64,000 bases of DNA, taken from the NCBI RefSeq assembly GCF_900109915.1, contig NZ_FOBU01000005.1, positions 62,001-126,000 of the forward strand. Reading direction: 5' to 3'. The notes below the pieces were generated by a model that had not been told where the DNA came from, ran no database searches, and saw only the letters and a list, made by a program, of their open reading frames with translations. This document shows positions 52,388 through 63,197 of the stretch, one piece after another. The DNA comes from Luteibacter sp. UNCMF331Sha3.1. Its GTDB lineage: Bacteria; Pseudomonadota; Gammaproteobacteria; Xanthomonadales; Rhodanobacteraceae. The translations under genes and the position numbers were made by a program. Numbering within the stretch: position 1 is the first letter of the stretch; the number at the start of each line of letters is the position of its first letter.

Positions 52388-53419
52388 TCAGCGCTCCGAG
52401 TGGCCGGGCTCGTCGTAATCGCGATGCGTGAGCAGCCCCGGGCGGATCAGGTCGATGAACGCGCGGGCTTCCGGCGTCAGGAATTTTCCTTTCCGCATCA
52501 CGACGCCGTAGCTGCGTTGCGGGAAGTGGCGGCGAAGATTTCGCACGGCGAGCGTCTCGCGGTCCGCGTCGGTGATGCAGATCCCCGTGACGATCGAGAT
52601 GCCGAGACCCATCGCGACGTATTGCTTCACGACGTCCCACCCGCCGACTTCGATCGCGACGTTGTACGGCACGTGCCGTTGCTGGAAGACCATGTCGACC
52701 AGGCGGAAGGTGGTGCGTCGCTGCGGCGGCAGGATCAGGCCGTAGGGCGAAAGGTCCTCCAGGCGGAGGTCGTCCTTGGTCGCGAGCGGGTGGCCGGGGG
52801 GCGTGATCAGCATCGGGTCGTAGTGGTAGACCGGGGCCCATGCGATGTCGTGCGGCACGTCGAGCATCGAACCGATCGCGAGATCGGCCTCGTCGGCGCG
52901 TAGCAGGGCCAGACCGTCCTTGCTGGTCGCGTTGATGAGCTGCAGGTGCACGTCGGGGTAACGCTCGCGATACGCCTTGACGAGCTCGGGAAGCAGGTAC
53001 TGGATGGTCGACGACCACGCGGCGACAGTGAGACGTCCGGCCTGCGCGTTTCGCGTCTTCGCCTGGAACTCGCGGTCGAGATTCTCGAAGCCCTCCACGA
53101 GCGGACGGGCCATTTCGTAGAGCGCTTCGCCGGCATCGGTCAGCGTGACGCGCCGGCGGGTGCGCTCGAGCAACATGGCGCCGAGCTCGCGCTCGAGCGC
53201 CTTGAGCTGGAGGCTGATCGACGGCTGCGACAGGAACAGGGCCTCCGCCGCGCGGCTCAGGGTGCCAAGGCGAACGGTATACACGAACGCCCGCAGCTGC
53301 TTCAGCCGGTTGCCCTTGTAGTAGAAGCGGCCGCCTTCGTCGGATCCCGCGCGGGCGGTTCGGGATGCGCTTGCGCGCCCGGCCGGCTTTTTCCTCGCCT
53401 TGTTCAGCTTTGCGATCAC
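52388..53419 (-). CDS. LysR-family transcriptional regulator next to the glyoxylate operon
   Basis: This 343-residue LysR protein has an unusual basic N-terminal extension (about 37 residues) before the HTH (RLKQLRAFVYTVRLGTLSRAAEALF). The substrate domain follows. Translation probably starts at GTG 53419; a shorter form cannot be excluded. It is divergent from aceB-aceA across 134 bases containing a GTATTA-N7-TAATAC inverted repeat, so it likely controls the glyoxylate shunt. The CysB-like length and the extension are noted. Confidence 0.85.
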   Translation of the reverse strand: MIAKLNKARKKPAGRASASRTARAGSDEGGRFYYKGNRLKQLRAFVYTVRLGTLSRAAEALFLSQPSISLQLKALERELGAMLLERTRRRVTLTDAGEALYEMARPLVEGFENLDREFQAKTRNAQAGRLTVAAWSSTIQYLLPELVKAYRERYPDVHLQLINATSKDGLALLRADEADLAIGSMLDVPHDIAWAPVYHYDPMLITPPGHPLATKDDLRLEDLSPYGLILPPQRRTTFRLVDMVFQQRHVPYNVAIEVGGWDVVKQYVAMGLGISIVTGICITDADRETLAVRNLRRHFPQRSYGVVMRKGKFLTPEARAFIDLIRPGLLTHRDYDEPGHSER

Positions 53420-53454
53420 GAAAATTACCTATGCGGAACAAGGCTATATCTACT

Positions 53455-53473
53455 GTATTACTTACGCTAATAC
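53455..53473. promoter_or_regulatory. Inverted repeat, likely LysR operator of aceB-aceA
   Basis: GTATTA (53455-53460), 7 bases, TAATAC (53468-53473): a perfect 6-bp inverted repeat in an AT-rich stretch between the divergent LysR gene and aceB. The T-N11-A spacing also fits LysR sites. Confidence 0.6.
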
Positions 53474-53553
53474 AAATCTTTGAAACATGTGCTTTGTCAA
53501 AAGGAAGGGTGCAGACGTAGTTTGGCCTCCAGACCCGATCCGGAGACACGTCC

Positions 53554-55149
53554 ATGGCAGTTCCGCAAAGCGCGATCGATCCCCTGTCCGGTACCCGCTT
53601 CGACGACGTGACGAGCTGGCCGGATGTGCTGACGCCGGACGCGCTGGCCTTCGTGGCCGACCTTCATCGCCGCTTCGACCGTCGTCGCCTGGGCCTGCTG
53701 GCCGAGCGCGTCGCCCGGCAGCAGCGCTACGACGCGGGAGAGCTGCCCGACTTCCGCAGCGACACGACCGCGATCCGCGAGGGCGACTGGGCGGTGGGCC
53801 CGATCCCGGCCGCGCTGCGGGATCGCCGCGTCGAGATCACGGGCCCCGTCGAACGGAAGATGATCATCAACGCGCTGAACTCCGGCGCGAAGGTCTTCAT
53901 GGCCGATTTCGAGGACTCCAGCGCCCCGACCTGGGCGAACCAGCTCGAAGGACAACGCAACCTGCGCGACGCCGTCGAGGGGACCATCGCGTTCACCGGC
54001 GCGGAGGGCAAGGCGTATCGCGTCAACGACAACCCGGCCGTGCTGGTGGTCCGCCCCCGTGGATGGCACCTCCCCGAACGCCATGCCCGAGTGGACGGCG
54101 AGGTGGTCGCCGGATCGCTGGTGGACTTCGGGCTGTTCGCTTTCCACAACGCGAAGACGCTGCACGCGCGCGATCGCGGCCCGTATTTCTACCTGCCGAA
54201 ACTGCAGTCGATGGAAGAGGCCGCGTTGTGGAACGACGTCATGTCGCACGCCGAGGTCACCCTCGGTCTGCCGCATGGCGCGATGAAGGCGACAGTGCTC
54301 ATCGAGACGCTGCCGGCCGTGTTCCAGATGGACGAAATCCTCTACGCGCTGCGTGACCGCGTCGTGGGACTGAATTGCGGACGCTGGGATTACATCTTCT
54401 CGTACCTGAAAACCTTCCGCGCCCACGCCGACCGCCTGCTGCCGGAACGCGGCCAGGTGGCGATGACGGTGCCTTTCCTCAAGGCGTATTCGGAATTGCT
54501 GATCCGCACGTGCCACCGTCGTGGCGCGTTCGCGATGGGCGGCATGGCCGCGCAGATTCCGATCAAGGGCGACGACGCCGCGAACGACGCCGCGCTCGCG
54601 AAGGTGCGCGCCGACAAGCTTCGCGAAGTCACGGCCGGCCACGACGGCACATGGGTCGCGCATCCCGCGTTGGTGCCCGTTGCCCAGGCCATCTTCGACG
54701 AACACATGCCCACGCCGAACCAGCTCCACGTGATGCGGGAGGACGTGGACGTGTCGCGCGATGCGTTGATCGCGCCTGCGATCGGCACGATCACGCGCCA
54801 GGGGTTCGACAACAACGTGGAAGTCTGTCTGCGCTACACGGCCGCGTGGCTCGACGGGCAAGGCTGCGTGCCGATCCATCACCTGATGGAGGACGCCGCG
54901 ACGGCGGAGATCGCGCGTGCACAGCTCTGGCAATGGCTGCACCACGGTCCCGTCGAATTCAGCGACCACGCGCCCGTGAATTTCAGCCTGTTCGACCAGG
55001 CCCTCGCGCGCCATTGCCACCTGCTGCGAGCGAGCACACACCCTGGCGCGGCGCGCGCCGAGGAAGCGGCACGCCTCATCGCCGACCTCACGCACGCCGA
55101 CGAGTTGCGCGACTTCCTCACCCTTCCCGCTTACGAACACCTCACCTGA
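53554..55149 (+). CDS. aceB: Malate synthase A
   Basis: This 531-residue malate synthase condenses glyoxylate with acetyl-CoA in the glyoxylate shunt. The conserved blocks are [23 protein letters not shown]-type residues (split), the GTLIET region (here [22 protein letters not shown]-type) and [11 protein letters not shown]-like ([14 protein letters not shown]). It has the length of isoform A (about 530), not G (about 720). GGAG lies 8 bases upstream of the ATG. aceA follows after 26 bases. Both are divergent from the LysR gene. Confidence 0.96.
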   Translation: MAVPQSAIDPLSGTRFDDVTSWPDVLTPDALAFVADLHRRFDRRRLGLLAERVARQQRYDAGELPDFRSDTTAIREGDWAVGPIPAALRDRRVEITGPVERKMIINALNSGAKVFMADFEDSSAPTWANQLEGQRNLRDAVEGTIAFTGAEGKAYRVNDNPAVLVVRPRGWHLPERHARVDGEVVAGSLVDFGLFAFHNAKTLHARDRGPYFYLPKLQSMEEAALWNDVMSHAEVTLGLPHGAMKATVLIETLPAVFQMDEILYALRDRVVGLNCGRWDYIFSYLKTFRAHADRLLPERGQVAMTVPFLKAYSELLIRTCHRRGAFAMGGMAAQIPIKGDDAANDAALAKVRADKLREVTAGHDGTWVAHPALVPVAQAIFDEHMPTPNQLHVMREDVDVSRDALIAPAIGTITRQGFDNNVEVCLRYTAAWLDGQGCVPIHHLMEDAATAEIARAQLWQWLHHGPVEFSDHAPVNFSLFDQALARHCHLLRASTHPGAARAEEAARLIADLTHADELRDFLTLPAYEHLT

Positions 55150-55175
55150 CCTTCCGATCACCAAGGAGCCCGACG

Positions 55176-56465
55176 ATGAAGACGCATACGGCCGAACAGA
55201 TCACGCTGGACTGGAAGAACAACGATCGCTGGCAGGGGGTGGAGCGCCCGTACTCCGCCGAGGATGTCGTGCGGCTGCGCGGTACCGTGCCGGTGGAGTA
55301 CACGCTCGCCCGCCGCGGCGCCGAACGCCTGTGGCGATCGATTCACGACAAGCCGTACGTCAACGCGCTCGGCGCGCTCACCGGCAACCAGGCGATGCAG
55401 CAGGTGAAGGCCGGCCTGCAGGCCATCTACCTGTCCGGCTGGCAGGTGGCCGCCGATGCGAATACGGCGGGCACGATGTACCCCGACCAGTCGCTGTACC
55501 CGGTGGATTCCGTGCCGAACGTCGTGCGCAAGATCAACAAGACGCTGCTGCGCGCGGACCAGATTCATCACGCCGAAGGCAAGGACGGCATCGACTGGCT
55601 GGTGCCGATCGTCGCCGACGCGGAAGCGGGTTTCGGTGGCGTGCTCAACGCGTACGAGCTCATGTCGCACATGATCGAGGCGGGCGCCGCCGGCGTGCAC
55701 TTCGAAGACCAGCTCGCCAGCGCGAAGAAGTGCGGGCACATGGGTGGCAAGGTGCTGGTGCCGACGCAGGAGGCCGTGCAGAAACTCGTCGCCGCGCGCC
55801 TCGCCGCGGACGTCGCTGGCGTGCCGACGCTGATCGTGGCGCGCACGGACGCGATGGGTGCGGGCCTCGTGACGTCCGACGTCGACGATCACGACAAGCC
55901 ATTCCTTACCGGCAAGCGTACCGTCGAGGGCTTCTACGAAACGCGTCAGGGCATCGATCAGGCCATCAGCCGCGGCCTCGCGTACGCGCCGTACGCCGAC
56001 CTCATCTGGTGCGAAACGTCGACGCCCGACATGGAGGAGGCTCGCCGCTTCGCCGAGGCGATCCATGCGAAGTTCCCCGGCAAGAAGCTGGCATACAACT
56101 GCTCGCCAAGCTTCAACTGGAAGAAGAACCTCGACGAAGGCACGATCGCCGACTTCCAGAAGCGACTGGGCGAGATGGGCTACGCGTTCCAGTTCATCAC
56201 GCTCGCCGGCTTCCACGCGCTCAACTATTCGATGTTCCAGCTGGCCCGCGGCTACCGCGACCGCCAGATGGCCGCCTACGTCGAACTGCAGGAAGCCGAG
56301 TTCGCGGCGGAGAAGGACGGCTACACCGCGGCCAAGCACCAGCGCGAAGTCGGCACCGGCTACTTCGACACGGTGAACCAGGTGATCTCGGGGTCCCTGA
56401 GCTCGTTGTCGGCACTGACAGGCTCGACCGAGGAAGACCAGTTCCATCCGGCCTCGGCGGCGTAA
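55176..56465 (+). CDS. aceA: Isocitrate lyase
   Basis: This 429-residue enzyme cleaves isocitrate to succinate and glyoxylate. The active-site signature KKCGHMGGK and the WCETSTPD and [13 protein letters not shown] blocks are conserved; length matches the E. coli enzyme (434). AAGGAG lies 8 bases before the ATG. The gene is in one operon with aceB. Downstream a hairpin region ends the unit. Confidence 0.97.
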   Translation: MKTHTAEQITLDWKNNDRWQGVERPYSAEDVVRLRGTVPVEYTLARRGAERLWRSIHDKPYVNALGALTGNQAMQQVKAGLQAIYLSGWQVAADANTAGTMYPDQSLYPVDSVPNVVRKINKTLLRADQIHHAEGKDGIDWLVPIVADAEAGFGGVLNAYELMSHMIEAGAAGVHFEDQLASAKKCGHMGGKVLVPTQEAVQKLVAARLAADVAGVPTLIVARTDAMGAGLVTSDVDDHDKPFLTGKRTVEGFYETRQGIDQAISRGLAYAPYADLIWCETSTPDMEEARRFAEAIHAKFPGKKLAYNCSPSFNWKKNLDEGTIADFQKRLGEMGYAFQFITLAGFHALNYSMFQLARGYRDRQMAAYVELQEAEFAAEKDGYTAAKHQREVGTGYFDTVNQVISGSLSSLSALTGSTEEDQFHPASAA

Positions 56466-56473
56466 AAGGAAAA

Positions 56474-56503
56474 ATCGGCCGGCGCCAAGGATGGCGGGCC
56501 GAT
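56474..56503 (-). terminator. Rho-independent terminator downstream of comM (bidirectional)
   Basis: ATCGGCC pairs with GGCCGAT and CGCC with GGCG around AAGGAT, with a 2-base bulge. On the minus strand it is followed by TTTTTCCTTTT, as a true terminator for leftward transcripts such as comM; on the plus strand it can also stop aceA. Confidence 0.7.
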
Positions 56504-56543
56504 GTGCGGGCGAAGGGGGTGGCCGCCTGAAGAAGGCCGGGCC

Positions 56544-56584
56544 CCGGTGCTGGAGCGGGGGGAGGGAGGGGTATCCAGCACCGG
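56544..56584 (+). other. 10-bp inverted repeat with G-rich loop downstream of aceA
   Basis: CCGGTGCTGG (56544-56553) and CCAGCACCGG (56575-56584) form a perfect stem. The 21-base loop is G-rich (AGCGGGGGGAGGGAGGGG). Such loops can fold into G-quadruplexes. It may be a second transcription-end structure of aceA or regulate it. Confidence 0.5.
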
Positions 56585-56725
56585 AGCGGGGCGGGCAGCC
56601 CATTAGAGAACCGCCTGGTACAGAATTCTCCGCCCCGACCCCCTATTTGTCAACTACTCAGTACATGAAATAAGTATTAACTCTCCGGGGGGATGGCGCG
56701 CCCGCCCTGAGCCGAGCGTCCACGA

Positions 56726-58225
56726 TCAGAACCGCCGGTAGTGCAACGCCTCGGCGAGATGCGTCTGTTCCAGGCAGCCGCTGCCGCCTTCGAGGTCGGC
56801 GATGGTGCGTGCGACGCGGAGGATGCGGTGATAAGCGCGTGCGGAGGCGCCGAGTTTGTCGAGGGCGGCTTCGAGCCATTCGCGCTCGTCGGACGGCAGC
56901 GCGCAGTCGCGTTCGAGGTTCACCACGCTGAGTTCCGCGTTCGGCTGGCCTGCCCTCGCGAGCGCTTTCTCGCGCGCGTTGATGACGCGCTGGCGCACGG
57001 TGGCGCTGTCGTCGTCGTGCGGGCCGCGGGCGGCGGAGAGTTCCGAGATCGGAACACGCGGCACCTGTACGCAGAGATCGATGCGATCGAGCAGGGGGCC
57101 GGAGATGCGCGAGCGGTAGCGCTGCACCTGATCGGGCGTGCACCGGCATTCGTGCTGTGGATCGCCCGCGTAGCCGCACGGGCAGGGATTCATCGCGCCG
57201 ACGAGCTGGAATTCCGCAGGGAACGTCGACTGGCGCGCGGCGCGTGAGATGACGATCTGCCCGGACTCCAGCGGCTCGCGCAACACTTCCAGCACGTGCC
57301 GCGTGAACTCCGGCAGCTCGTCGAGGAAAAGCACGCCGTTGTGCGCCAGCGAGATCTCGCCGGGTCGCGGCGACGAGCCGCCGCCGACCAGCGCCGCGCC
57401 GGATGCCGTGTGGTGGGGCGCGCGGAACGGGCGGCGGCGCCAGCACCTGGGATCGATGTCCTCCCCCGAGAGAGACCGCACGGCGCAGCTGCCCAGCGCC
57501 TCGCTCTCCGTCATGGGCGGGAGGATACCGGGCAAGCGCTCGGCCAGCATGGTCTTGCCGGTGCCCGGTGGGCCGACGAGCAGGATGTGATGGCCACCGG
57601 CCGCGGCGATCTCGAGGGCGCGGCGGGCCTGATGCTGGCCGCGGATGTCACGCATGTCCGGGCCGCACGTGGGCATCTGATAGAAATCGGCGGCGGGCGG
57701 ACTGACGAGCTCGGCCTGGCCGCGCAGCCACGCGCAGACCTCGGCCAGGCTGTCGGCGAGCAAGACGTCGCCCTCGCCGATCAATGCGGCTTCGGCGGCG
57801 TTGGCACGCGGTACGACCACGCGCCGTCCGCTACGCCGTGCGCGAATCAATGCGGGAAGGATGCCGGGGACGGCGCGCAATTCGCCCGAGAGCGCCAGCT
57901 CGCCGAGGAATTCGCAGTCGTCGAGGCGTTCGCGCGGCACCTGCGATCCGGCGGCCAGGATGCCGAGGGCGATGGCGAGGTCGAAGCGGCCGCCGTCCTT
58001 CGGGAGTTCGGCCGGCGCGAGATTCACGGTGACCCGGCGATTCGGGTACTCGAACGCCGTGCTCTGGATGGCGACACGGACACGGTCGCGCGCCTCGCGT
58101 ACCGCCGCCTCGGGCAGCCCGACGATGGACGTGGACGGAAGGCCGCCGGACAGGTGAACCTCGACCACGACCTGCGGCGCCGAGATACCTTCCTGCGCGC
58201 GCGAAAGCGTAACGGCGAGGCTCAT
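56726..58225 (-). CDS. comM: YifB/ComM-family Mg-chelatase-like AAA+ ATPase
   Basis: This 499-residue protein has the N-terminal ComM domain (SLAVTLSRAQEGISAP), an AAA+ domain with Walker A GPPGTGKT at 218-225, the Mg-chelatase-type block GEISLAHNGVLFLDELPEF and a C-terminal Mg-chelatase subunit domain. ComM hexamers drive branch migration during natural transformation. Length matches the family (about 500). It follows ubiK on the minus strand; a strong terminator hairpin between them separates the transcripts. Confidence 0.95.
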   Translation of the reverse strand: MSLAVTLSRAQEGISAPQVVVEVHLSGGLPSTSIVGLPEAAVREARDRVRVAIQSTAFEYPNRRVTVNLAPAELPKDGGRFDLAIALGILAAGSQVPRERLDDCEFLGELALSGELRAVPGILPALIRARRSGRRVVVPRANAAEAALIGEGDVLLADSLAEVCAWLRGQAELVSPPAADFYQMPTCGPDMRDIRGQHQARRALEIAAAGGHHILLVGPPGTGKTMLAERLPGILPPMTESEALGSCAVRSLSGEDIDPRCWRRRPFRAPHHTASGAALVGGGSSPRPGEISLAHNGVLFLDELPEFTRHVLEVLREPLESGQIVISRAARQSTFPAEFQLVGAMNPCPCGYAGDPQHECRCTPDQVQRYRSRISGPLLDRIDLCVQVPRVPISELSAARGPHDDDSATVRQRVINAREKALARAGQPNAELSVVNLERDCALPSDEREWLEAALDKLGASARAYHRILRVARTIADLEGGSGCLEQTHLAEALHYRRF

Positions 58226-58324
58226 GACCCCGCGAATCGTAACCGGTTACGCATTCCGCTCCAACGCGGCATATCGTGACAGCTGGCGGACCGGCATCGC
58301 ATACGCACTCCCTTGCGATCGCTG

Positions 58325-58378
58325 AAAATAACCGCCCCCGACCGCTCTCGGGGTGAGGGTGACGAATCGGGGGCGGTC
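58325..58378 (-). terminator. Terminator of ubiK
   Basis: ACCGCCCCCGA (58331-58341) and TCGGGGGCGGT (58367-58377) form a perfect 11-bp stem with a 25-base loop. On the minus strand it is followed by TATTTTC. It lies about 20 bases after the ubiK stop codon. Confidence 0.75.
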
Positions 58379-58397
58379 CCGGGCTGTGCGGCCGTCC

Positions 58398-58652
58398 CTA
58401 TTGGCCGCGGTGCGCCGCGCTGATTTCGAGGTCGGCGAGGCGCTTTTCCAACTGTTCGAGCCGGTCGCGCGTACGCGCCAGAACCTGACTCTGTACATCG
58501 AATTCTTCGCGGGTTACGAGATCGAGGCGGCGTAATCCTTGCGCCAGAACGTCTTTGAAGTTGGCTTGCAGATCCTGCCGCGCTTGCGCCAACCCTGGCG
58601 GAACCAACGATGCCAATCTCTGTGCGAGTTGATCGATACCCTGCACATCCAT
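58398..58652 (-). CDS. ubiK: Ubiquinone biosynthesis accessory factor UbiK
   Basis: This 84-residue coiled-coil protein of the UbiK/YqiC (BMFP) family works with UbiJ in the ubiquinone synthesis complex. The conserved DLVTREEFDVQSQVLARTRDRLEQLEKRL segment marks the family (shown as a span, residues about 44-72). The ATG at 58652 is chosen because GAGG lies 8 bases upstream; a GTG three codons earlier lacks a Shine-Dalgarno. It is divergent from glnB. Confidence 0.88.
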   Translation of the reverse strand: MDVQGIDQLAQRLASLVPPGLAQARQDLQANFKDVLAQGLRRLDLVTREEFDVQSQVLARTRDRLEQLEKRLADLEISAAHRGQ

Positions 58653-58696
58653 CTTGCGCACCTCGATGTCGTGGAATGAATGTTACGTGATGGGAT

Positions 58697-59169
<473 letters not shown>

Positions 59170-59196
59170 CGGGCGTCGCGCCGTCGCCGACCCGGA

Positions 59197-59727
59197 TCAC
59201 GCCGCCTGCAGCTGCTGCCGGCGGAAACGGCGATGGTGGATCAGGAGGCCCGTGTAATACGCGAGGTAGTAACCGAGCGTCAGGCCGACCACCGTCATCG
59301 TGAGCGGGCTGTTGCCTGCGGCGGGACCGTGGTTCGTGGCCATCGCGCCGCCCGCCATCGCCGGGGCGAGCACCATGAAGCGCCACGCCAGGCGGCCCAG
59401 CAGCAGCGCCGTAAGCGCGCCGCCCACCCACGGATTGGGGATGTAGAAGTCGTGGCCCTCGCCCGCTTCGAAGCGGGTCAGGCGCAGACCCAGGAACGTC
59501 GCCAGGCCGGCGCCCAGCACGGCACCGCCCAGAACGCCTTCGGCCAGGCGGATGTCCTGCAGGCCCGAGGTCATGGCGAGTGCGATGACGACGGCGAAGA
59601 GGCCGATACGGACCTTCATCTTGCGCGTGCGGATGGGCTGGCGACCGAAGCTGCCACGAACGCGGCGATAGACGGCGAACGCCATGAGCGGCGCGAAGAG
59701 AAGCGGAATGGCGTTCGGGGAGATCAT
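59197..59727 (-). CDS. DUF1453-family membrane protein
   Basis: This 176-residue polytopic protein has about four membrane segments. It starts MISPNAIPLLFAPLMAFAVYRR, and a basic loop follows (RRVRGSFGRQPIRTRKMKVRI), then further helices. The pattern resembles the DUF1453/CcdC-like group. The start at 59727 gives the clean N-terminal helix; the upstream frame is less likely. It converges with glnB. Function unknown. Confidence 0.75.
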   Translation of the reverse strand: MISPNAIPLLFAPLMAFAVYRRVRGSFGRQPIRTRKMKVRIGLFAVVIALAMTSGLQDIRLAEGVLGGAVLGAGLATFLGLRLTRFEAGEGHDFYIPNPWVGGALTALLLGRLAWRFMVLAPAMAGGAMATNHGPAAGNSPLTMTVVGLTLGYYLAYYTGLLIHHRRFRRQQLQAA

Positions 59728-59851
59728 GACGATGGCCTCGGGTGTCGGTGTGGGCACAGGTTACCGGGGCCGGGGATTCATTCGAGGGGCGGTTGTGACC
59801 CATCGGGGGTGACGGATGTCATGACCCGCCTCCCCCCGCCCCCGGGGCTTC

Positions 59852-60586
59852 TTATTTCGCCCTGCCCTGGTTGGCCACGGCGGCCATCTTCGCCTCGATC
59901 TCGGCCTGGTCGCCGAGGTAGTAGTGCCTGACCGGATTGAGATCGGCGTCGAACTCGTACACCAGCGGGATGCCGTTCGGAATGTTGAGGTCGGCGATGT
60001 CGTCGTCGGAGATGTTGTCGAAGAACTTCACGAGCGCACGCATCGAATTGCCGTGCGCGGCCATCACGACGCTCTTGCCGCTGCGGATCGCCGGTGCCAG
60101 TACCTCGTGCCAGTACGGCAGCACGCGGGCGACGGTGTCCTTCAGGCACTCCGTCAGCGGCACGTCGATGCCTTCGTAGCGGGCGTCGTCGGCGAACGAT
60201 GTCGCCCCCGCCTCGAGGGACGGCGGCGGCGTGTCGTAGCTGCGACGCCAGATGTGTACCTGCTCGTTGCCGTACTTCGCGGCGGTCTCGGCCTTGTTGA
60301 GGCCGGTCAGCGCGCCGTAGTGGCGCTCGTTGAGCCGCCAGTCGGTGACCACCGGGATCCACATGAGGTCCATCTCGTCCTGCACGTGCCAGAGCGTGCG
60401 CACGGCGCGCTTGAGGTACGAGGTGTGCGCCAGGTCGAAGGTGAAGCCGGCTTCCTTCAGGAGGCGGCCTGCCTCGCGGGCCTCGGCGACGCCCTGCTCG
60501 CTGAGGTCGACGTCGGCCCAGCCGCTGAAGCGGTTTTCGAGGTTCCAGGCCGACTGGCCGTGGCGGATCATGACGAGCTTGTACAT
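59852..60586 (-). CDS. gpmA: 2,3-bisphosphoglycerate-dependent phosphoglycerate mutase
   Basis: This 244-residue enzyme interconverts 3- and 2-phosphoglycerate. The phospho-acceptor histidine is in [11 protein letters not shown] (His9), the second catalytic histidine in [12 protein letters not shown], and the GLNKAETA block (about 93-100) is conserved. The ATG at 60586 starts the conserved [10 protein letters not shown]; 19 further upstream codons are open but not conserved. It lies on the minus strand, monocistronic, 94 bases before the DUF1453 gene. Confidence 0.97.
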   Translation of the reverse strand: MYKLVMIRHGQSAWNLENRFSGWADVDLSEQGVAEAREAGRLLKEAGFTFDLAHTSYLKRAVRTLWHVQDEMDLMWIPVVTDWRLNERHYGALTGLNKAETAAKYGNEQVHIWRRSYDTPPPSLEAGATSFADDARYEGIDVPLTECLKDTVARVLPYWHEVLAPAIRSGKSVVMAAHGNSMRALVKFFDNISDDDIADLNIPNGIPLVYEFDADLNPVRHYYLGDQAEIEAKMAAVANQGRAK

Positions 60587-60725
60587 GGCGTCCAACGATG
60601 CGGGGGAAAAAGCCATGGTGGCTCCCGGGTCCGGTGGCGTCAATCGGCACCCCTGCCGTCAGTCACGCTAAACCTTGCGAATCGCGGGTGCATCCTAGGG
60701 GCTCAGTCCACCTGGAGTGCCACCC

Positions 60726-61379
60726 ATGCGCCGCACGCTTCTTTCGCTTCTGATCGCCCTTTCCGTCTCCGGCGCCGCTCTGGCCGACGACGGCGACATC
60801 AGCAAGGTCAACGGCACGGCCCAGGTCGAAGCGGGCCAGCAGGCCGGCGACGTCAGCTCGGTGAACGGCTCGGTGCGCGTCGGCGACCGCGCCGTCGTCA
60901 AGGAAGCCAGCACCGTGAACGGCGCGGTGGAACTGGGTGAGTCGGCCTCCGCGACCAAGGCCGAAACGGTCAACGGCACGGTCACCCTGCATGAGAAGGC
61001 CAGGGTGTCGGGCACGGTGGAAACGGTCAATGGCCGCCTGAAGCTCGAACGCGGCGCCGACGTTCGGGGCCAGGTCTCCAACGTCAATGGCGACATCGCG
61101 ATCGATGGCGCGCACGTCGCGGGCGGCATCGAGACCGTGAACGCGGACATCACCATCGGCGAGGGTTCGAGGATCGAGGGCGGCATTCTGGTGAAGAAGC
61201 CCACCATGAGCTGGTTCAACCACAACGACCGCACGCCGAAGATCGTCATCGGTCCGCATGCCGTCGTGCAGGGCACGCTGAAGTTCGAACGCGAGGTCGA
61301 GCTCTACGTCAGCGACACGGCGACCGTCGGCCGGATCGAAGGCGCCACCGCGAAGAAGTTCTCCGGCGCGGCACCCTGA
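60726..61379 (+). CDS. Exported VNG-repeat protein (beta-solenoid-like)
   Basis: This 217-residue protein has a signal peptide (MRRTLLSLLIALSVSGAALA, cleavage near ALA-DD). The mature part is built of about seven repeats of 15-20 residues, each with a VNG (or VNA) turn: KVNGT, SVNGS, TVNGA, TVNGT, TVNGR, NVNGD, TVNAD. Such repeats form a beta-helix, as in bactofilin-like or polymer-forming proteins. TGGAG lies 8 bases before the ATG. Function unknown. It ends one base before the convergent hemF stop. Confidence 0.8.
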   Translation: MRRTLLSLLIALSVSGAALADDGDISKVNGTAQVEAGQQAGDVSSVNGSVRVGDRAVVKEASTVNGAVELGESASATKAETVNGTVTLHEKARVSGTVETVNGRLKLERGADVRGQVSNVNGDIAIDGAHVAGGIETVNADITIGEGSRIEGGILVKKPTMSWFNHNDRTPKIVIGPHAVVQGTLKFEREVELYVSDTATVGRIEGATAKKFSGAAP

Positions 61380-61380
61380 G

Positions 61381-62319
<939 letters not shown>

Positions 62320-62371
62320 TTACCAAGCCGCGCGACCGCGTCCCTGCGGCATGCCGCCACGCGTCGTGGCG

Positions 62372-63082
62372 CTAGCGGATACGTGCCGACATGCGCCGGT
62401 TGCCGGTGATCGCGGCCCAGCGCATGCCGGTATCGATCCACATGAGGTAACCGGCCTCCATCGCCAGCCGCAGCACGTAGCGCGCCGTGACGGGCAGGCG
62501 GCGTTCGGCGGCCAGCGGCAGCGCATCGAAGCCGAGACGACGCGCGAGGTAGAGGCAGCGCGCCAGGTGGTAACGACTGGTGACCAGCCAGACGCGCGGC
62601 AGCGGCTCGTGCTCCGCGTCGCGCAGCAACTCGCGCGCATGGCGCAGGTTTTCCAGCGAATCGATGGACAGCTGTTCCAGCGTCAGGGGCACCTTGCCGG
62701 GCCAGCCGGCCTGCACGAGCCAGCGGCGACCCGCTTCCGCTTCGCTCACCGAGCCGCCGCTGTAGCCGCCGAGCAGGAGCACGCGGTCCGCAAGGCCCTC
62801 GCGAGCGTGTTCGCGCGCCCGTTCGAGACGATCGACGAAATCGGTCTCCGGCCGGTCGTCGACGAGCCGGCGGCCGAACACGAGCAGCGTGCGCGCGGCG
62901 GGCGCACGCGCGGGGCTGGCCGCCGCCAGCCAGACGACCCGGACGAGGTGCCCGACGTAGAGCAGCCCCAGCGTGGCCGTGAACGCCACGGCAGTCACCA
63001 GCGCCGCGATCAGGATGTCGCCGTCGCTGAGGTATCGCCATACGCCGCGGCGCAGGATTTTCGGAGCCTGGATACCGGCCAT
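62372..63082 (-). CDS. YdcF-family (DUF218) membrane protein
   Basis: This 236-residue protein has an N-terminal membrane helix pair (about 22-55) and a DUF218 domain: LLVFGRRLVDD, RVLLLGGYSGG (conserved GG pattern), and the LVTSRYHLARCLYLARRLG block. Relatives include YdcF and SanA/ElyC-type envelope proteins. Function is not firmly known. The start at 63082 is preferred over the longer frame. It is divergent from the ketosynthase gene. Confidence 0.82.
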   Translation of the reverse strand: MAGIQAPKILRRGVWRYLSDGDILIAALVTAVAFTATLGLLYVGHLVRVVWLAAASPARAPAARTLLVFGRRLVDDRPETDFVDRLERAREHAREGLADRVLLLGGYSGGSVSEAEAGRRWLVQAGWPGKVPLTLEQLSIDSLENLRHARELLRDAEHEPLPRVWLVTSRYHLARCLYLARRLGFDALPLAAERRLPVTARYVLRLAMEAGYLMWIDTGMRWAAITGNRRMSARIR

Positions 63083-63197
63083 GGATGCGGTCCGTGGGAA
63101 GACGCGCAGTCTGCGCAGCGCCGGCCCACCGCGCAATCGATTCCGTCGCATTCGTCGTTCACGCGACGCTGCCGAGCAAAAAGGATAGGCTCGCCGC

